Shown: positions 50,756-59,940, numbered from the stretch's first letter. The stretch: DNA of 64,000 nt from Vreelandella neptunia (GCF_000712975.1 NZ_JHQL01000007.1:62001-126000); one strand, 5' to 3'. Notes: a model not told the origin generated them from the letters alone. Numbers and translations are program-made.

Positions 50756-51864
50756 GTGAGCCAGCCGTATTTATCTTCACTGCGGCCATATTGTAGGTCG
50801 AGCAGCGTTTTACGGATGCGCTTGGCAATTTCGTTGTTGCCATTGCCTTGTAAACGAATACGCTCGTTTTCAGTGACCAGTTCGCCGACCGGGGTAATTA
50901 CCGCTGCTGTGCCGCAGGCGAACACTTCGGTAATCTCGCCAGACGCAGCGCCTTCGCGCCATTCATCGATGCTGATGGGACGCTCTTCCGGTGTTAGGCC
51001 CGCATCTTTTGCCAAGGTAAGCACGGAGTTGCGGGTAACGCCCTCCAGGATGGTGTCGGTGAGGCGGGGCGTCACTAAACGACCATCTTTATAAACGAAG
51101 AACAGGTTCATACCGCCTAGTTCTTCAATCCACTTGTTTTCAGCGGCGTCTAAGAACGCTACTTGGCTGCAGCCGTTTGCGGCGGCTTCTTTCTGGGCTG
51201 CCAGGGAGGCTGCATAGTTACCGCCACACTTGGCAAAGCCGGTGCCGCCAGGGGCTGCGCGCTTGTAGTGGGAAGAGAGCCAGATAGACACCGGCTCTAT
51301 GCCGCCCTTGAAGTAAGCCGCCGCCGGTGAGGCAATCACGTAGTAGTCGACTTCATGAGCCGGACGTACGCCTAGGAAGGCTTCGGAGGCGATCATAAAC
51401 GGACGCAGGTAGAGGCTGCACTCGTCGGCATCGCTGGAAGGTGTAGGTACCCAGGTGTGGTCTTGGGCCAGCAGCGCTTTCAGTGAACCGATGAAATCTT
51501 CATCGGAAAGCTCCGGCAACGCTAAACGGCGGGCGCTGCGGCGAAAACGCTCGGCGTTTTTCTCTGGGCGGAATGTCCAGATAGAGCCATCGGCATGGCG
51601 ATACGCTTTAATGCCTTCAAAAATTTCCTGACCGTAGTGCAGCACAGAGGCCGCTGGGTCGAGGGTTAGTGGGCCATAGGGGCGCACTTGATGGCCGTGC
51701 CAGTCGGCGTCGACTGTCCAGCGGACGTGGGCCATATGGTCAGTGAAGTGCTTGCCAAAACCTGGGTTTTGCAGAATGTTGTCACGAATCTCATCAGCCA
51801 TCGGTTGATTAGACGGCAGCGTTTCAAAATGAGACTCAAGCTGGGTATCTGAAGCTGTGGGCAC
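50743..51864 (-). CDS. ilvE: Branched-chain amino acid aminotransferase
   Basis: Fold-type IV PLP enzyme, 373 residues from the GTG at 51864 (GGAGAG spaced upstream). It makes the last step of Val, Leu and Ile synthesis. The PLP region is GTGFAKCGGNYAASL near residue 200, and LHYGQEIFEGIKAYRHADGS and FACGTAAVITPVGEL are family signatures. Longer than E. coli IlvE (about 309) and close to the type II form (about 360). A hairpin-rich 152-bp leader precedes it. Confidence 0.95.
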   Translation of the reverse strand: MPTASDTQLESHFETLPSNQPMADEIRDNILQNPGFGKHFTDHMAHVRWTVDADWHGHQVRPYGPLTLDPAASVLHYGQEIFEGIKAYRHADGSIWTFRPEKNAERFRRSARRLALPELSDEDFIGSLKALLAQDHTWVPTPSSDADECSLYLRPFMIASEAFLGVRPAHEVDYYVIASPAAAYFKGGIEPVSIWLSSHYKRAAPGGTGFAKCGGNYAASLAAQKEAAANGCSQVAFLDAAENKWIEELGGMNLFFVYKDGRLVTPRLTDTILEGVTRNSVLTLAKDAGLTPEERPISIDEWREGAASGEITEVFACGTAAVITPVGELVTENERIRLQGNGNNEIAKRIRKTLLDLQYGRSEDKYGWLTRLV

Positions 51865-51895
51865 GGCGTATTCTCTCCGCTATAGCCTAGCCCCG

Positions 51896-51963
51896 AAGGG
51901 CAAGTGTTAGTGTTTATTTGGTGTAGCGTGCGCTCTGAGAACAGCACGCACGCTAATGCCCTT
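51896..51963 (-). promoter_or_regulatory. Branched hairpin in the ilvE leader (or pepA 3' end)
   Basis: The inner arms TAGCGTGCG (51924-51932) and CGCACGCTA (51947-51955) form a perfect 9-bp stem with a 14-base loop. The outer arms AAGGGCA (51896-51902) and TGCCCTT (51957-51963) can close around them. No T-tract follows, so attenuator, processed leader or pepA 3' stabiliser are all possible. Confidence 0.45.
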
Positions 51964-52016
51964 AGATGTAACGTTTACGTCAACCAATGGCAACCGTTGA
52001 TCGCCTGATTGTGATG

Positions 52017-53537
52017 TTAGCTGTCGCTATTTTCTACTTGGGCATCGGTCTCACGATCAAGCAAATACTGGGTTAATAGCCCTACTGGGCGGCCAGTGGC
52101 GCCTTTTTGTTTGCCGGAGTGCCAAGCGGTGCCGGCGATATCCAGATGCGCCCATGGGAAGTGATCGGCAAAGCGCGATAGGAAACACGCTGCTGTAATG
52201 GTACCGGCCGGGCGGCCACCAATATTGGCTAAGTCGGCGAAATTGGACTCTAGTTGTTCCTGATACTCATCCCATAGCGGCAGGTGCCAGGCGCGATCCC
52301 AGGCTGCTTCGCCAGCGTCGAGCAAATCGAGCGCCAGGTCATCGTCGTTGGAAAGCAGGCCCGTTGCGTGGTGGCCAAGGCCAATAATGACAGCACCGGT
52401 CAGGGTGGCAATATCAACCACGCTGGCCGGGGTAAAACGCTCAGCGTAGGTCAGCGCATCGCAGAGCACCAAGCGGCCTTCGGCATCGGTGTTCAGCACT
52501 TCAACCGTCAACCCTTTCAGGGTTTTGATAATATCGCCGGGTTTAGTGGCCGCACCGTCAGGCATGTTTTCAGCGGCGGCAACAATAAACACCACGTTTA
52601 GCTTGGGCTTAATGGCGAGCACTGCTTTGACGGTGCCGAATACGCTAGCCGCACCGCCCATGTCGAACTTCATTTCATCCATGCCTTCGCCGGGCTTCAG
52701 CGAAATACCACCGGTGTCAAAGGTGATGCCTTTGCCCACGAGCACATGGGGCGCTTCTTCAGGATTTTCCGCACCCTGGTACTTCATCACGATAAGGCGT
52801 GTCGGTTCTTGACTGCCGCGTCCAACAGAAAGCAGTGAGCCTGCTCCCAACGCTTCCAGCGCCTCCTCATCTAAAATATCAACCTCAAGCGCGCCTTGGG
52901 AATCGCGCCCAAGCTGCTCGGCTTGCCCTGCAAGGTAGCGAGGCGTACAAACATTGCCGGGAAGGTTGCCCAGCGTGCGGGTAAGGTTAATGCCCTGGCC
53001 AATGGCGACACCCAATGCAGCGCCCTGCTTGGCCATGGGGGCCTCGTCGGCATCGCTGACAATAAGGTTCAGCTTGGTTAGGCTAGGGGCTTTTGCGGGA
53101 GATGATTTGAACTGGTCAAAGCGGTAAATAGCGCGTTCAGCTGCTTCGAGTGTTTTACGAGCTTTCCAAGCAGTGTCGCGGTCTTCGAGGGGAACGTCGG
53201 TAAACGTAGCGCTAGCTTCATCAATTGGCAGCTTGGTCAACGCTGCCATGGCAGCATCTAAGGCTTTAATAAATGCTGCTTCCTGACATTTGGCCCGTTC
53301 GCCTAGGCCAACGAGCAACAAACGTTCAGCGCCCAAGCCCGGTGCGAAGGGGACAATCTGTACATTGCCCAGCGCGGCATCAAAGTCGCCACGATCAAGT
53401 AACTGACCAATGAGCCGCTCGCTTGCGTCATCTAACTTGGCGACGGCGGGCAGTAAGTCGCTACCTTTAAAGACAGGCAAAACGAGGCAAGCCGTTTCGG
53501 CTTTGGCTGGGTTTGCGGTCTGAACGGAAAATTCCAT
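52017..53537 (-). CDS. pepA: Leucyl aminopeptidase (PepA)
   Basis: Hexameric M17 zinc/manganese aminopeptidase, 506 residues. The active site region is VGKGITFDTGGISLKPGEGM (Lys and Asp metal ligands) followed by MKFDMGGAASVFG, and the second motif is NTDAEGRLVLCDALTYAER with Asp and Glu ligands. In E. coli PepA also acts as a DNA-binding accessory protein in cer recombination; that cannot be read here. Divergent from lptF, as usual, with a 164-bp gap containing a 14-bp tandem repeat. Confidence 0.97.
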   Translation of the reverse strand: MEFSVQTANPAKAETACLVLPVFKGSDLLPAVAKLDDASERLIGQLLDRGDFDAALGNVQIVPFAPGLGAERLLLVGLGERAKCQEAAFIKALDAAMAALTKLPIDEASATFTDVPLEDRDTAWKARKTLEAAERAIYRFDQFKSSPAKAPSLTKLNLIVSDADEAPMAKQGAALGVAIGQGINLTRTLGNLPGNVCTPRYLAGQAEQLGRDSQGALEVDILDEEALEALGAGSLLSVGRGSQEPTRLIVMKYQGAENPEEAPHVLVGKGITFDTGGISLKPGEGMDEMKFDMGGAASVFGTVKAVLAIKPKLNVVFIVAAAENMPDGAATKPGDIIKTLKGLTVEVLNTDAEGRLVLCDALTYAERFTPASVVDIATLTGAVIIGLGHHATGLLSNDDDLALDLLDAGEAAWDRAWHLPLWDEYQEQLESNFADLANIGGRPAGTITAACFLSRFADHFPWAHLDIAGTAWHSGKQKGATGRPVGLLTQYLLDRETDAQVENSDS

Positions 53538-53590
53538 GACGTCTCCAACAAGACAAGCATCGAGTGATTCGGGATAATGCCCCGTTACCT

Positions 53591-53633
53591 AGGTTTTTGA
53601 TAACAGGTTTTTGATAACAGGTTTTTTAATAAC
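53591..53633. repeat. 14-bp tandem repeat, three copies, between pepA and lptF
   Basis: aggtttttgataac occurs twice perfectly and once with one inserted base and a change (aggttttttaataac). It lies midway between the divergent starts. Confidence 0.9.
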
Positions 53634-53701
53634 AGTTTGATTAGTGTACCCAAGCCATGGGCGCATTGCATTGCAACCTGCGCTACTAGCCGGAGAGTGC
53701 G

Positions 53702-54781
53702 TTGATTTTATTTCGGTACTTAACTCGCGAAGTGTTACTGACGATGTCGGCGGTGGCTGGCATTTTATTACTGGTGATCATGGGCAGCCGCTTTATTCGC
53801 TATTTTTCTGATGCGGCAGAGGGCGACATTCCGGTCACTATCTTAGGCAGCCTCATGGTTTTTCACCTGCCTGGATTTATGGAGCTGATTTTACCGCTAT
53901 CTTTTTTCCTGGGAATATTGCTGGCCTATGGTCAGCTATATATGAACAGCGAAATTACCGTGATGGTGGCTTGTGGTATGAGTCCTATGCGGTTGTTGCG
54001 AGTAACACTATTGCCTGCTTCGGTCGTGGCGGTGCTGGTAGGACTGTGTAGTTTGTGGCTAACACCTGCGGGTGCACTACAAACTGAGGCAGCGCTTGAA
54101 GAGCAGCGCAGCCGATTAGATGTGTCAGTACTAGCGCCAGGGCGTTTTCAGGATTTTGGTGGGGGGCGCACCGCTTATATCAGCGACTTCAGCAGTGATG
54201 GCACTGAAATGCAGGAGGTGCTGGTTCATGAGCAGCCTGTTTCTGGTGCGGAAAAGACCCATAGCTATGTGACCCGTGCAGGCTCTGGCTATCAGGAAAC
54301 CAGCGTGGAAACTGGTAGCCGTTTTCTAGTGCTGGAGGATGGCGAGCGCTATGGCGTAACACCGGGAAAGCAGGCTGCCGAGCGGTTAACCTTTGAACGT
54401 TACACGCTGCGCCTGGGCTTAAGCCGAAATAGACAAGAGCTGGATTCATTAGAGTACGCGACCACGGCTGAGCTATGGAACGACCCCACTCCTCGTGCCC
54501 AAGCGCAGTTTCAGTGGCGTGTAGGTTTGCCGCTAATGGTGTTTATATTGGCATTGCTAGCTCAGCCGCTTTCCAGAGTAAACCCTCGCCAGGGTCGGTT
54601 TGCCAAACTGTTGCCTGCTGTTTTTCTTTATGTCGCTTATTTAAGCCTGCTATTGGCGGCGGTGGATGCCATTGGCAGCGGCGCGCTGGCAGTTGCGCTT
54701 GGGGTTTGGCCGGTACACGGGCTGTTTTTGGCGCTTGGCTGCCTGCTGCTATGGCACTCGCAACGTAAAGGAATGCGCTAA
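53702..54781 (+). CDS. lptF: LPS export permease LptF
   Basis: One of two membrane subunits of the LptB2FG extractor, which drives LPS to the outer membrane. 359 residues. It starts at TTG (53702) after a GGAGAG site; an upstream GTG is out of frame. Three N-terminal helices (ILFRYLTREVLLTMSAVAGI), a periplasmic jellyroll domain (about 115-265), and three C-terminal helices. lptG follows after a 15-bp gap. Confidence 0.96.
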   Translation: MILFRYLTREVLLTMSAVAGILLLVIMGSRFIRYFSDAAEGDIPVTILGSLMVFHLPGFMELILPLSFFLGILLAYGQLYMNSEITVMVACGMSPMRLLRVTLLPASVVAVLVGLCSLWLTPAGALQTEAALEEQRSRLDVSVLAPGRFQDFGGGRTAYISDFSSDGTEMQEVLVHEQPVSGAEKTHSYVTRAGSGYQETSVETGSRFLVLEDGERYGVTPGKQAAERLTFERYTLRLGLSRNRQELDSLEYATTAELWNDPTPRAQAQFQWRVGLPLMVFILALLAQPLSRVNPRQGRFAKLLPAVFLYVAYLSLLLAAVDAIGSGALAVALGVWPVHGLFLALGCLLLWHSQRKGMR

Positions 54782-54796
54782 TGAAGGGGCTAACTC

Positions 54797-55861
54797 ATGC
54801 TTGCTGATCGTCTTGACCGCTATATTGCCCGCAACGTATTGGCGGCCATCATTGTTGTTCAGTTCGTTTTACTTGGCCTGGATATTACCATTGCCTATAT
54901 CGGTGATTTAGGCGACACCCAGGGCAACTATACCGCGTTAGATGTGTTGATTTATCTGGGGATGCGACTGCCTTGGCGATTTTATCAATATGCCCCGGTG
55001 GCGGTATTGATTGGTGCGCTAATTGGCCTAGGGAGCATGGCGTCCAGCAATGAATTAACCGTCATGCGCGCTGCCGGCCGGTCCCTTGCACGGATTGTCT
55101 GGGGCGTCATGAAACCGGTGTTGTTAGTGGTGGTTGTGGTACTGCTGGTTGCTGAATTTGTATCTCCGCGCACTGAGCAGTTTGCCGAGGCATGGCGTTT
55201 AGAACAGCGTCAAGGAGAAGGGGCGCAGCTAACTAGCCGGAGTGGCTGGCAGTTCGAAGGAGAGAGTGTCTATCGCTTTGGTGCTATTCGTGCGGATAAC
55301 GTGGTGCTGGATTTAACACGCTATCGTTTTGATGAGCGTCGGCTAATTGAGGCCACCCACGCTAACCGTGCGCGCTGGGAAGAGGGCGCGTGGCAGCTTG
55401 AGGGAGTGACTACGACGCGTATTTTTGATGACCATACTGAATCGGAGTATCAGCAACATGCAGCTTGGGAGACGGCGTTAACGCCCACCCAATTGGAACG
55501 TTTGCTGCGTGATATCGAGAGCCAGGCGCCTAGTGAACTGTGGGCGTACGCCAATTTTTTGAAAAGCCAAAACCTCCAAGCGGATCAGCCGCTGCTCTAC
55601 TTCTGGCAAAAGGTATTGATGCCGCTAACAATGGGGTCGCTGGTATTAATCGCTGCTTCCTTTGTGTTTGGTCCATTGCGTACGGTGGCTGCAGGTACGC
55701 GCGTGTTTTATGGCGTGGTGACCGGCCTCATCTTTAAATATGTACAAGATCTGCTGGCACCTGCATCCACTATTTTTGGTTTTTCACCAGTGTGGGCGGT
55801 ATTAGTGCCAACCTTGGCTTGTGCGGTGGTAGGTATTTATTTCTTGCGCCGCAACGGCTAG
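54797..55861 (+). CDS. lptG: LPS export permease LptG
   Basis: Partner of LptF, 354 residues. The N-terminus LDRYIARNVLAAIIVVQFVL is the family's first helix, followed by a periplasmic domain and three C-terminal helices (LPTLACAVVGIYFLRRNG at the end). It probably shares the lptF transcript. No ATPase here; LptB is encoded elsewhere. Confidence 0.96.
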   Translation: MLADRLDRYIARNVLAAIIVVQFVLLGLDITIAYIGDLGDTQGNYTALDVLIYLGMRLPWRFYQYAPVAVLIGALIGLGSMASSNELTVMRAAGRSLARIVWGVMKPVLLVVVVVLLVAEFVSPRTEQFAEAWRLEQRQGEGAQLTSRSGWQFEGESVYRFGAIRADNVVLDLTRYRFDERRLIEATHANRARWEEGAWQLEGVTTTRIFDDHTESEYQQHAAWETALTPTQLERLLRDIESQAPSELWAYANFLKSQNLQADQPLLYFWQKVLMPLTMGSLVLIAASFVFGPLRTVAAGTRVFYGVVTGLIFKYVQDLLAPASTIFGFSPVWAVLVPTLACAVVGIYFLRRNG

Positions 55862-55895
55862 TTGGGGCTTTGGTACTTAAAAGAGGATTAGCCAG

Positions 55896-56384
55896 GTGAC
55901 GAGCAATATGACCAAATCCCGACGCTTTACCCAATTAGATAGCGTATGGCCTGCGGGTTTAGGTCGCCGCTTGGGCGCAATGCTGTATGACGGATTTTTA
56001 GTGACAGCCATTTGGATCGCAGTGACGGTGGCGCATCTGGCTTTTTTTCGGTTTGTGTTAGGGCAGCAGGCTGAAGAGATTGGTACGACCCCTTTCGATA
56101 TTTGGAGCCTGAGATTAATGCTGTTGTTCTTTGTCACGCTATTTTTTGTCTATTCCTGGCGGCGTGGGGGTATGACATTAGGTATGCAGGCTTGGCGACT
56201 GCGGGTGCAAACCATCGATGGACATGCGATTACACTCAAGCAAAGTTTGATTCGTTGTGTGACAGCTTGGCTTTCCTTGGCAGCACTTGGTATTGGGTAC
56301 TGGTGGGTACTGTTTGATCCGCAGCGCAGAAGCTGGCCAGATATCGCCTCTAATACGCAAACCGTGGTGCTACCAAAAAAATAA
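55896..56384 (+). CDS. RDD family membrane protein
   Basis: 162 residues. The RDD signature is AGLGRRLGAMLYDGFLVTAI near residue 20 (an R..D pattern), then three or four membrane helices and GMTLGMQAWRLRV, a typical second motif. Role unknown; some members act as transporters of ions or compatible solutes. GTG at 55896 and ATG at 55908 are both possible; GAGG fits the GTG. It follows lptG by 34 bp, so it may be co-transcribed. Confidence 0.87.
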   Translation: MTSNMTKSRRFTQLDSVWPAGLGRRLGAMLYDGFLVTAIWIAVTVAHLAFFRFVLGQQAEEIGTTPFDIWSLRLMLLFFVTLFFVYSWRRGGMTLGMQAWRLRVQTIDGHAITLKQSLIRCVTAWLSLAALGIGYWWVLFDPQRRSWPDIASNTQTVVLPKK

Positions 56385-56484
56385 TATCATCGCCTGTTTT
56401 GGCGAAAATTGTGCTGTGACAAGGCGTTATCCTATAGCTCATTTTTATTAAGACGAATGGCTACCAAAAAGCATCCATTTCTAC

Positions 56485-56514
56485 TTGAAAAGATGTATGC
56501 GAATCATTTACATT
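56485..56514 (+). promoter_or_regulatory. Probable Fur-regulated promoter of bfd
   Basis: TTGAAA (56485-56490) lies 18 bp before TACATT (56509-56514). The region tgcgaatcatttacattc (56498-56515) resembles a Fur box (GATAATGATAATCATTATC type) mainly in its AATCATT core. bfd is iron-repressed in many gammaproteobacteria, which fits. Confidence 0.45.
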
Positions 56515-56542
56515 CATCTCATGACTTTTATGAGGTGTCGCC

Positions 56543-56749
56543 ATGTACGTTTGCGTGTGCAAGGGAGTAACCGACCATCAGATTCGCCAGCACGTCAGCG
56601 ACGGAGCGCGCAGCTGGCGAGAAGTACGTGAAGCTACAGGCTGTGGAACCCAGTGTGGTAAATGCGCCTGTTTTGCTAAATCGCTTACCCGCGAGGCGGT
56701 CCAAGAGGCGCGCTGCGAGGCGGATATGAGTCTCGCTTACGCTGTATGA
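56543..56749 (+). CDS. bfd: Bacterioferritin-associated [2Fe-2S] ferredoxin
   Basis: 68 residues. The four cluster ligands C4, C6, C38 and C41 (MYVCVCKG and TQCGKCACF) match E. coli Bfd exactly. Bfd donates electrons to bacterioferritin heme to release stored iron. It sits upstream of bfr, but a strong inverted repeat with its own promoter lies between them, so their control may be opposite: bfd on when iron is scarce, bfr when it is plentiful. Confidence 0.95.
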   Translation: MYVCVCKGVTDHQIRQHVSDGARSWREVREATGCGTQCGKCACFAKSLTREAVQEARCEADMSLAYAV

Positions 56750-56820
56750 CGCGAATCACTATTGTTAGGGTTTTCGTTAGCAAACATATGATTTTTTTGA
56801 GTTTTTAGTTACTTCCTATA

Positions 56821-56864
56821 TACTCCCAACATCGTTGGGAGTAAGCCTGTTTATGGCCTATACT
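56821..56864 (+). promoter_or_regulatory. Inverted repeat overlapping a probable bfr promoter
   Basis: TACTCCCAAC-atc-GTTGGGAGTA is a perfect 10-bp inverted repeat (56821-56843). Its right arm contains TTGGGA (56835-56840), an acceptable -35, and TATACT (56859-56864) lies 18 bp beyond as -10. A repressor bound here would block bfr transcription; as RNA it could also form a hairpin. Confidence 0.55.
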
Positions 56865-56903
56865 CTCTAGTTAGCGTAATTGCACACTAAGAAAGGTGAC
56901 GTC

Positions 56904-57389
56904 ATGAAAGGTGATCCCAAGGTCATTCAGCATCTCAATATCGCCCTCGGCAACGAACTGGTAGCGATCAACCAGTATTTTTTGCATGCCAAAATGTATA
57001 AGGATTGGGGCTTTAAAGAGCTTGCCAAGTGGGAATACGATGAATCCATCGAAGAGATGCAGCACGCCGACAAGCTGATTGAACGTATTCTGTTCCTTGA
57101 AGGTATTCCTAACCTTCAGGATCTAGGCAAGCTGCATATCGGCGAAAACGTTAAAGAAATGCTCGAAAGTGATCTAAAAATCGAGCACGACGGTCGTAAA
57201 GACTATATTGAAGCAATCACCTACTGTGAAAGCGTCAAAGATTACGTAACCCGTGATCTACTGCGTGATCTGCTTGCCGATGAAGAGGGTCATATTGACC
57301 ACATTGAAACGCAGCTTGGCTTGATCGATAAGGTTGGTATCCAAAACTACCTGCAAAAACATATGCAGTTGGCGACTGACGAAGAGTAA
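56904..57389 (+). CDS. bfr: Bacterioferritin
   Basis: Iron-storage cage subunit, 161 residues from the ATG at 56904 ([20 protein letters not shown]) with GAAAGGTGA upstream. Ferroxidase residues fit: E18, E51 and H54 (EEMQHADKL), E94, E127 and H130 (EEGHIDH). The heme ligand M52 is present, so it is the heme-binding subtype. Its partner bfd is upstream. Three copies of a repeated 19-bp sequence and a terminator follow the stop. Confidence 0.97.
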   Translation: MKGDPKVIQHLNIALGNELVAINQYFLHAKMYKDWGFKELAKWEYDESIEEMQHADKLIERILFLEGIPNLQDLGKLHIGENVKEMLESDLKIEHDGRKDYIEAITYCESVKDYVTRDLLRDLLADEEGHIDHIETQLGLIDKVGIQNYLQKHMQLATDEE

Positions 57390-57399
57390 CTTCTGGTTA

Positions 57400-57459
57400 T
57401 TTAATTAAAGCGATACTGTTTAATTAAAGCAGCACTGGGGTTTAATCAAAGCAGCACCG
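57400..57459 (+). repeat. 19-bp repeats, three copies, downstream of bfr
   Basis: tttaattaaagcgatactg, tttaattaaagcagcactg and, after GGG, tttaatcaaagcagcaccg. The last copy runs into the terminator stem. Confidence 0.85.
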
Positions 57460-57484
57460 GGCAGCCCTATGGCTGCCCGTTTTT
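57458..57484 (+). terminator. Terminator of bfr
   Basis: CGGGCAGCC-ctat-GGCTGCCCG followed by TTTTT. Confidence 0.95.
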
Positions 57485-57540
57485 CGTTACCAATCATAAT
57501 AAGATGTCGTTTTGCTTCAGCTTTTTTTAGCTTTACAGCA

Positions 57541-58074
57541 TTACGATTCAACCACGCCACAGGCCATGCGTGCACCGCCACCGCCTAGGTGAGGTTCATC
57601 CGAGTACGTATCGCCGCCAGCATGAATCATCAGGCTGCGTCCCGGCATATCTTCCATGCTCAAGCGTGGTGCCAGCACCGGCAAGTTGGCCTCGCCGTCT
57701 TCATTCACCGTGAGAACTGGTAGGTCGCCTAGATGGCCATCGCCGTAGGGACCTTGGTGGGTGCCAGTTTCTTCAGGGTCGTAATGACCTCCTGCAGACA
57801 GCGCTGCTGTCATTTCGCCGCTATCGTTCTCGGCAGGCTCGCAGCTGGCATTTTGGTGGACATGAAAACCGTATACGCCAGGTTCTAGGTCAGTCAACGA
57901 CGGCGTAAGCAACACGCCGTGCTCAGTGTGCTCAATAGCGATAGTCCCTATAGACTCTTCAGTTCCTTCAGCGCTGACCTTGTGCATGTCAACGTCGAGC
58001 GTTTCATTGGCCTGAACGGTGGATGCCAGCAACAAACCCACGGCCATGCCTGTTAACGGTAGTGAGTAACGCAT
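57541..58074 (-). CDS. sodC: Periplasmic Cu/Zn superoxide dismutase
   Basis: 177 residues. A signal peptide ([21 protein letters not shown]) is followed by the dismutase domain. Metal ligands: copper His in [11 protein letters not shown], the bridging and zinc His/Asp in [20 protein letters not shown], and a copper His in LMIHAGGD; the catalytic Arg is in GGARMACG, and a disulfide Cys pair (C in NASCEP and C in ARMACG) is present. It removes superoxide in the periplasm. Divergent from the pseudouridine synthase gene, convergent with bfr. Confidence 0.95.
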   Translation of the reverse strand: MRYSLPLTGMAVGLLLASTVQANETLDVDMHKVSAEGTEESIGTIAIEHTEHGVLLTPSLTDLEPGVYGFHVHQNASCEPAENDSGEMTAALSAGGHYDPEETGTHQGPYGDGHLGDLPVLTVNEDGEANLPVLAPRLSMEDMPGRSLMIHAGGDTYSDEPHLGGGGARMACGVVES

Positions 58075-58276
58075 AGTGCAATTCTCCTGTCCTTATCCAT
58101 GGAAGCTCGTATAACGAGTTGCTACTTCAAGGTAGCTGCCCCTAGATAACTCCGCCAATGGATTGCGTAAAGGTGAGGTTTGCCTACTGGATAACGTTAG
58201 CGATGGATGACATCTCGCTGTCAAGCCGCGACAATAGCTCCCTGTTTCGTTGGTTAGTTTTTTACTGGGGAGCGTT

Positions 58277-59050
58277 ATGACGCCACTCAACATCCTCTAT
58301 CAGGATGAGTATCTCGTTGCAGTGCATAAGCCGTCAGGGCTTTTAGTGCATCGCTCGGCGTTGGCGCGTGGCGAAACAGAATTTTTGCTTCAACGCCTGC
58401 GTGACCAAATTGGCAAGCGGGTTTATCCAGTGCATCGCTTAGACAGGCCCACTTCCGGCGTGATGGTGTTTGGTTTGTCATCTGAGATGGCGGCTTTATT
58501 GAGTGAAGCCTTCAGCGAACGGCAGGTGGAAAAGCGTTACCTAGCGGTGGTGCGCGGTAAAGCGCCTGAGAGCGAACGTTTGGACTACCCGCTTCGGGAA
58601 GAGGATGGCACACGGCCCAAAGCGGAGATGCCTGCTATGCCCGCGATGACTGATATTCGTCGCCTGGACAGTGTTGAGCTGCCGATACAGGTAGACCGCT
58701 ATCCGGTGGCACGCTATTCGTTGGTGGAAGCGCAGCCCCTCACTGGCCGGCGGCATCAGATTCGCCGCCACCTTTCACGGCGTGGTTACCCCATTATTGG
58801 CGATGCCAAGCATGGTAAAAGTATTCACAACCGCTTTTTTGCGGATCAGTTGGATGCTCCCCGTTTACTACTGGCGGCTACCTATTTAGCCTTTAATCAC
58901 CCCTTCATCGAAAAGCGCATTCAATTAGGCTGCGCTCTCGATGAGACCATGAAACGCGTGTTCGAGCAGTTCGGATGGAGTGGCCACTTACCGCTCGATA
59001 GCGTGCGTACCCCGCCCACTGCCAAGCCAGCCGCGCTTCAGGAAAGATAG
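58277..59050 (+). CDS. RluA-family pseudouridine synthase, TruC-like
   Basis: 257 residues from the ATG at 58277 (TPLNILYQDEYLVAVHKPSG) with GGGGAG upstream. The catalytic Asp is in VHRLDRPTSGVMVFG, near residue 53, and the RRHQIRRHLSRRGYPIIGDA segment is the RluA-family C-terminal motif. No S4 domain. TruC modifies U65 of tRNA; length and lack of S4 suit it, though RluA-type rRNA enzymes cannot be excluded. Independent of sodC, which is divergent. Confidence 0.88.
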   Translation: MTPLNILYQDEYLVAVHKPSGLLVHRSALARGETEFLLQRLRDQIGKRVYPVHRLDRPTSGVMVFGLSSEMAALLSEAFSERQVEKRYLAVVRGKAPESERLDYPLREEDGTRPKAEMPAMPAMTDIRRLDSVELPIQVDRYPVARYSLVEAQPLTGRRHQIRRHLSRRGYPIIGDAKHGKSIHNRFFADQLDAPRLLLAATYLAFNHPFIEKRIQLGCALDETMKRVFEQFGWSGHLPLDSVRTPPTAKPAALQER

Positions 59051-59115
59051 CGCTTTATAGCGCCAATGTAGCGCCGCTGGAAAGCGCATCATGTTTTTAT
59101 TAGAGAGAGCCTGCC

Positions 59116-59940
59116 ATGTCTTCGGATTATGACGTTCGCTTTGGCGGTATTCGCCGCTTGTATGGTCAGCGTGCCGCTGAGGCATTTCGCCATGCCCACG
59201 TGGTCGTTGTTGGCGTAGGCGGCGTTGGCAGTTGGACGGTAGAAGCTCTGGCGCGCTCGGGAATCGGCAAGCTTACGCTGATCGACCTGGATGATGTCTG
59301 CGTATCCAATGTGAACCGTCAGCTTCATGCTCTAGACGGTACGATTGGCGCTCCCAAGGTTGAGGTGCTGGCCGAGCGCTGCCGCCTAATTGCCCCTGAA
59401 ATAGAGGTCGTGGCTGATAGTGCGTTTGTTACGCCAACCAACCTCGCTGAACGTATTCCTGATGATGCCGACCATGTAGTGGACGCTATTGATAGTGTGA
59501 TCGCTAAGGCGGCGCTAATCGCTTGGTGCAAACGGCATAAACTGCCGATTACCGTGACGGGAGCCGCAGGCGGTCAGACAGACCCCACGCGTATTCAGGT
59601 GGCGGATTTAACGCGCACTGAACACGACCCTCTGCTTTCTAAAGTGCGTTCACGACTGCGCAGGGATTATGGTTTTTCGCGTAATCCAAAGCGGCGCTTT
59701 TCCGTTGAGTGCGTCTATTCTGATGAGCAATTAGTGTATCCCAGCGCTGACGGCGAAGTTTGCCTGCAAAAACCCGGCAACGGTGACGCTACCCGTCTAG
59801 ACTGCGCTTCAGGCTTTGGCGCAGCCACTTTTGTCACCGGTGCATTTGGTTTTGTCGCTGCCTCAAAAGTGCTCGAACGACTGGCTAAAAAAGCCGCTAA
59901 GTCCATGCCATTAACGACTAAACAAGAGGAAAGTGAATGA
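59116..59940 (+). CDS. tcdA: tRNA threonylcarbamoyladenosine dehydratase
   Basis: E1-like (ThiF/HesA) enzyme that cyclises t6A37 to ct6A37 in tRNA with ATP. 274 residues. The Rossmann motif is VVVGVGGVGSWTVEALARSG, the following LIDLDDVCVSNVNRQLHAL carries the ATP-binding Asp and Arg, and a C-terminal RRFSVECVYSDEQ segment is typical of TcdA (CsdL). The last four bases overlap the DUF1653 gene (ATGA). Confidence 0.95.
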   Translation: MSSDYDVRFGGIRRLYGQRAAEAFRHAHVVVVGVGGVGSWTVEALARSGIGKLTLIDLDDVCVSNVNRQLHALDGTIGAPKVEVLAERCRLIAPEIEVVADSAFVTPTNLAERIPDDADHVVDAIDSVIAKAALIAWCKRHKLPITVTGAAGGQTDPTRIQVADLTRTEHDPLLSKVRSRLRRDYGFSRNPKRRFSVECVYSDEQLVYPSADGEVCLQKPGNGDATRLDCASGFGAATFVTGAFGFVAASKVLERLAKKAAKSMPLTTKQEESE

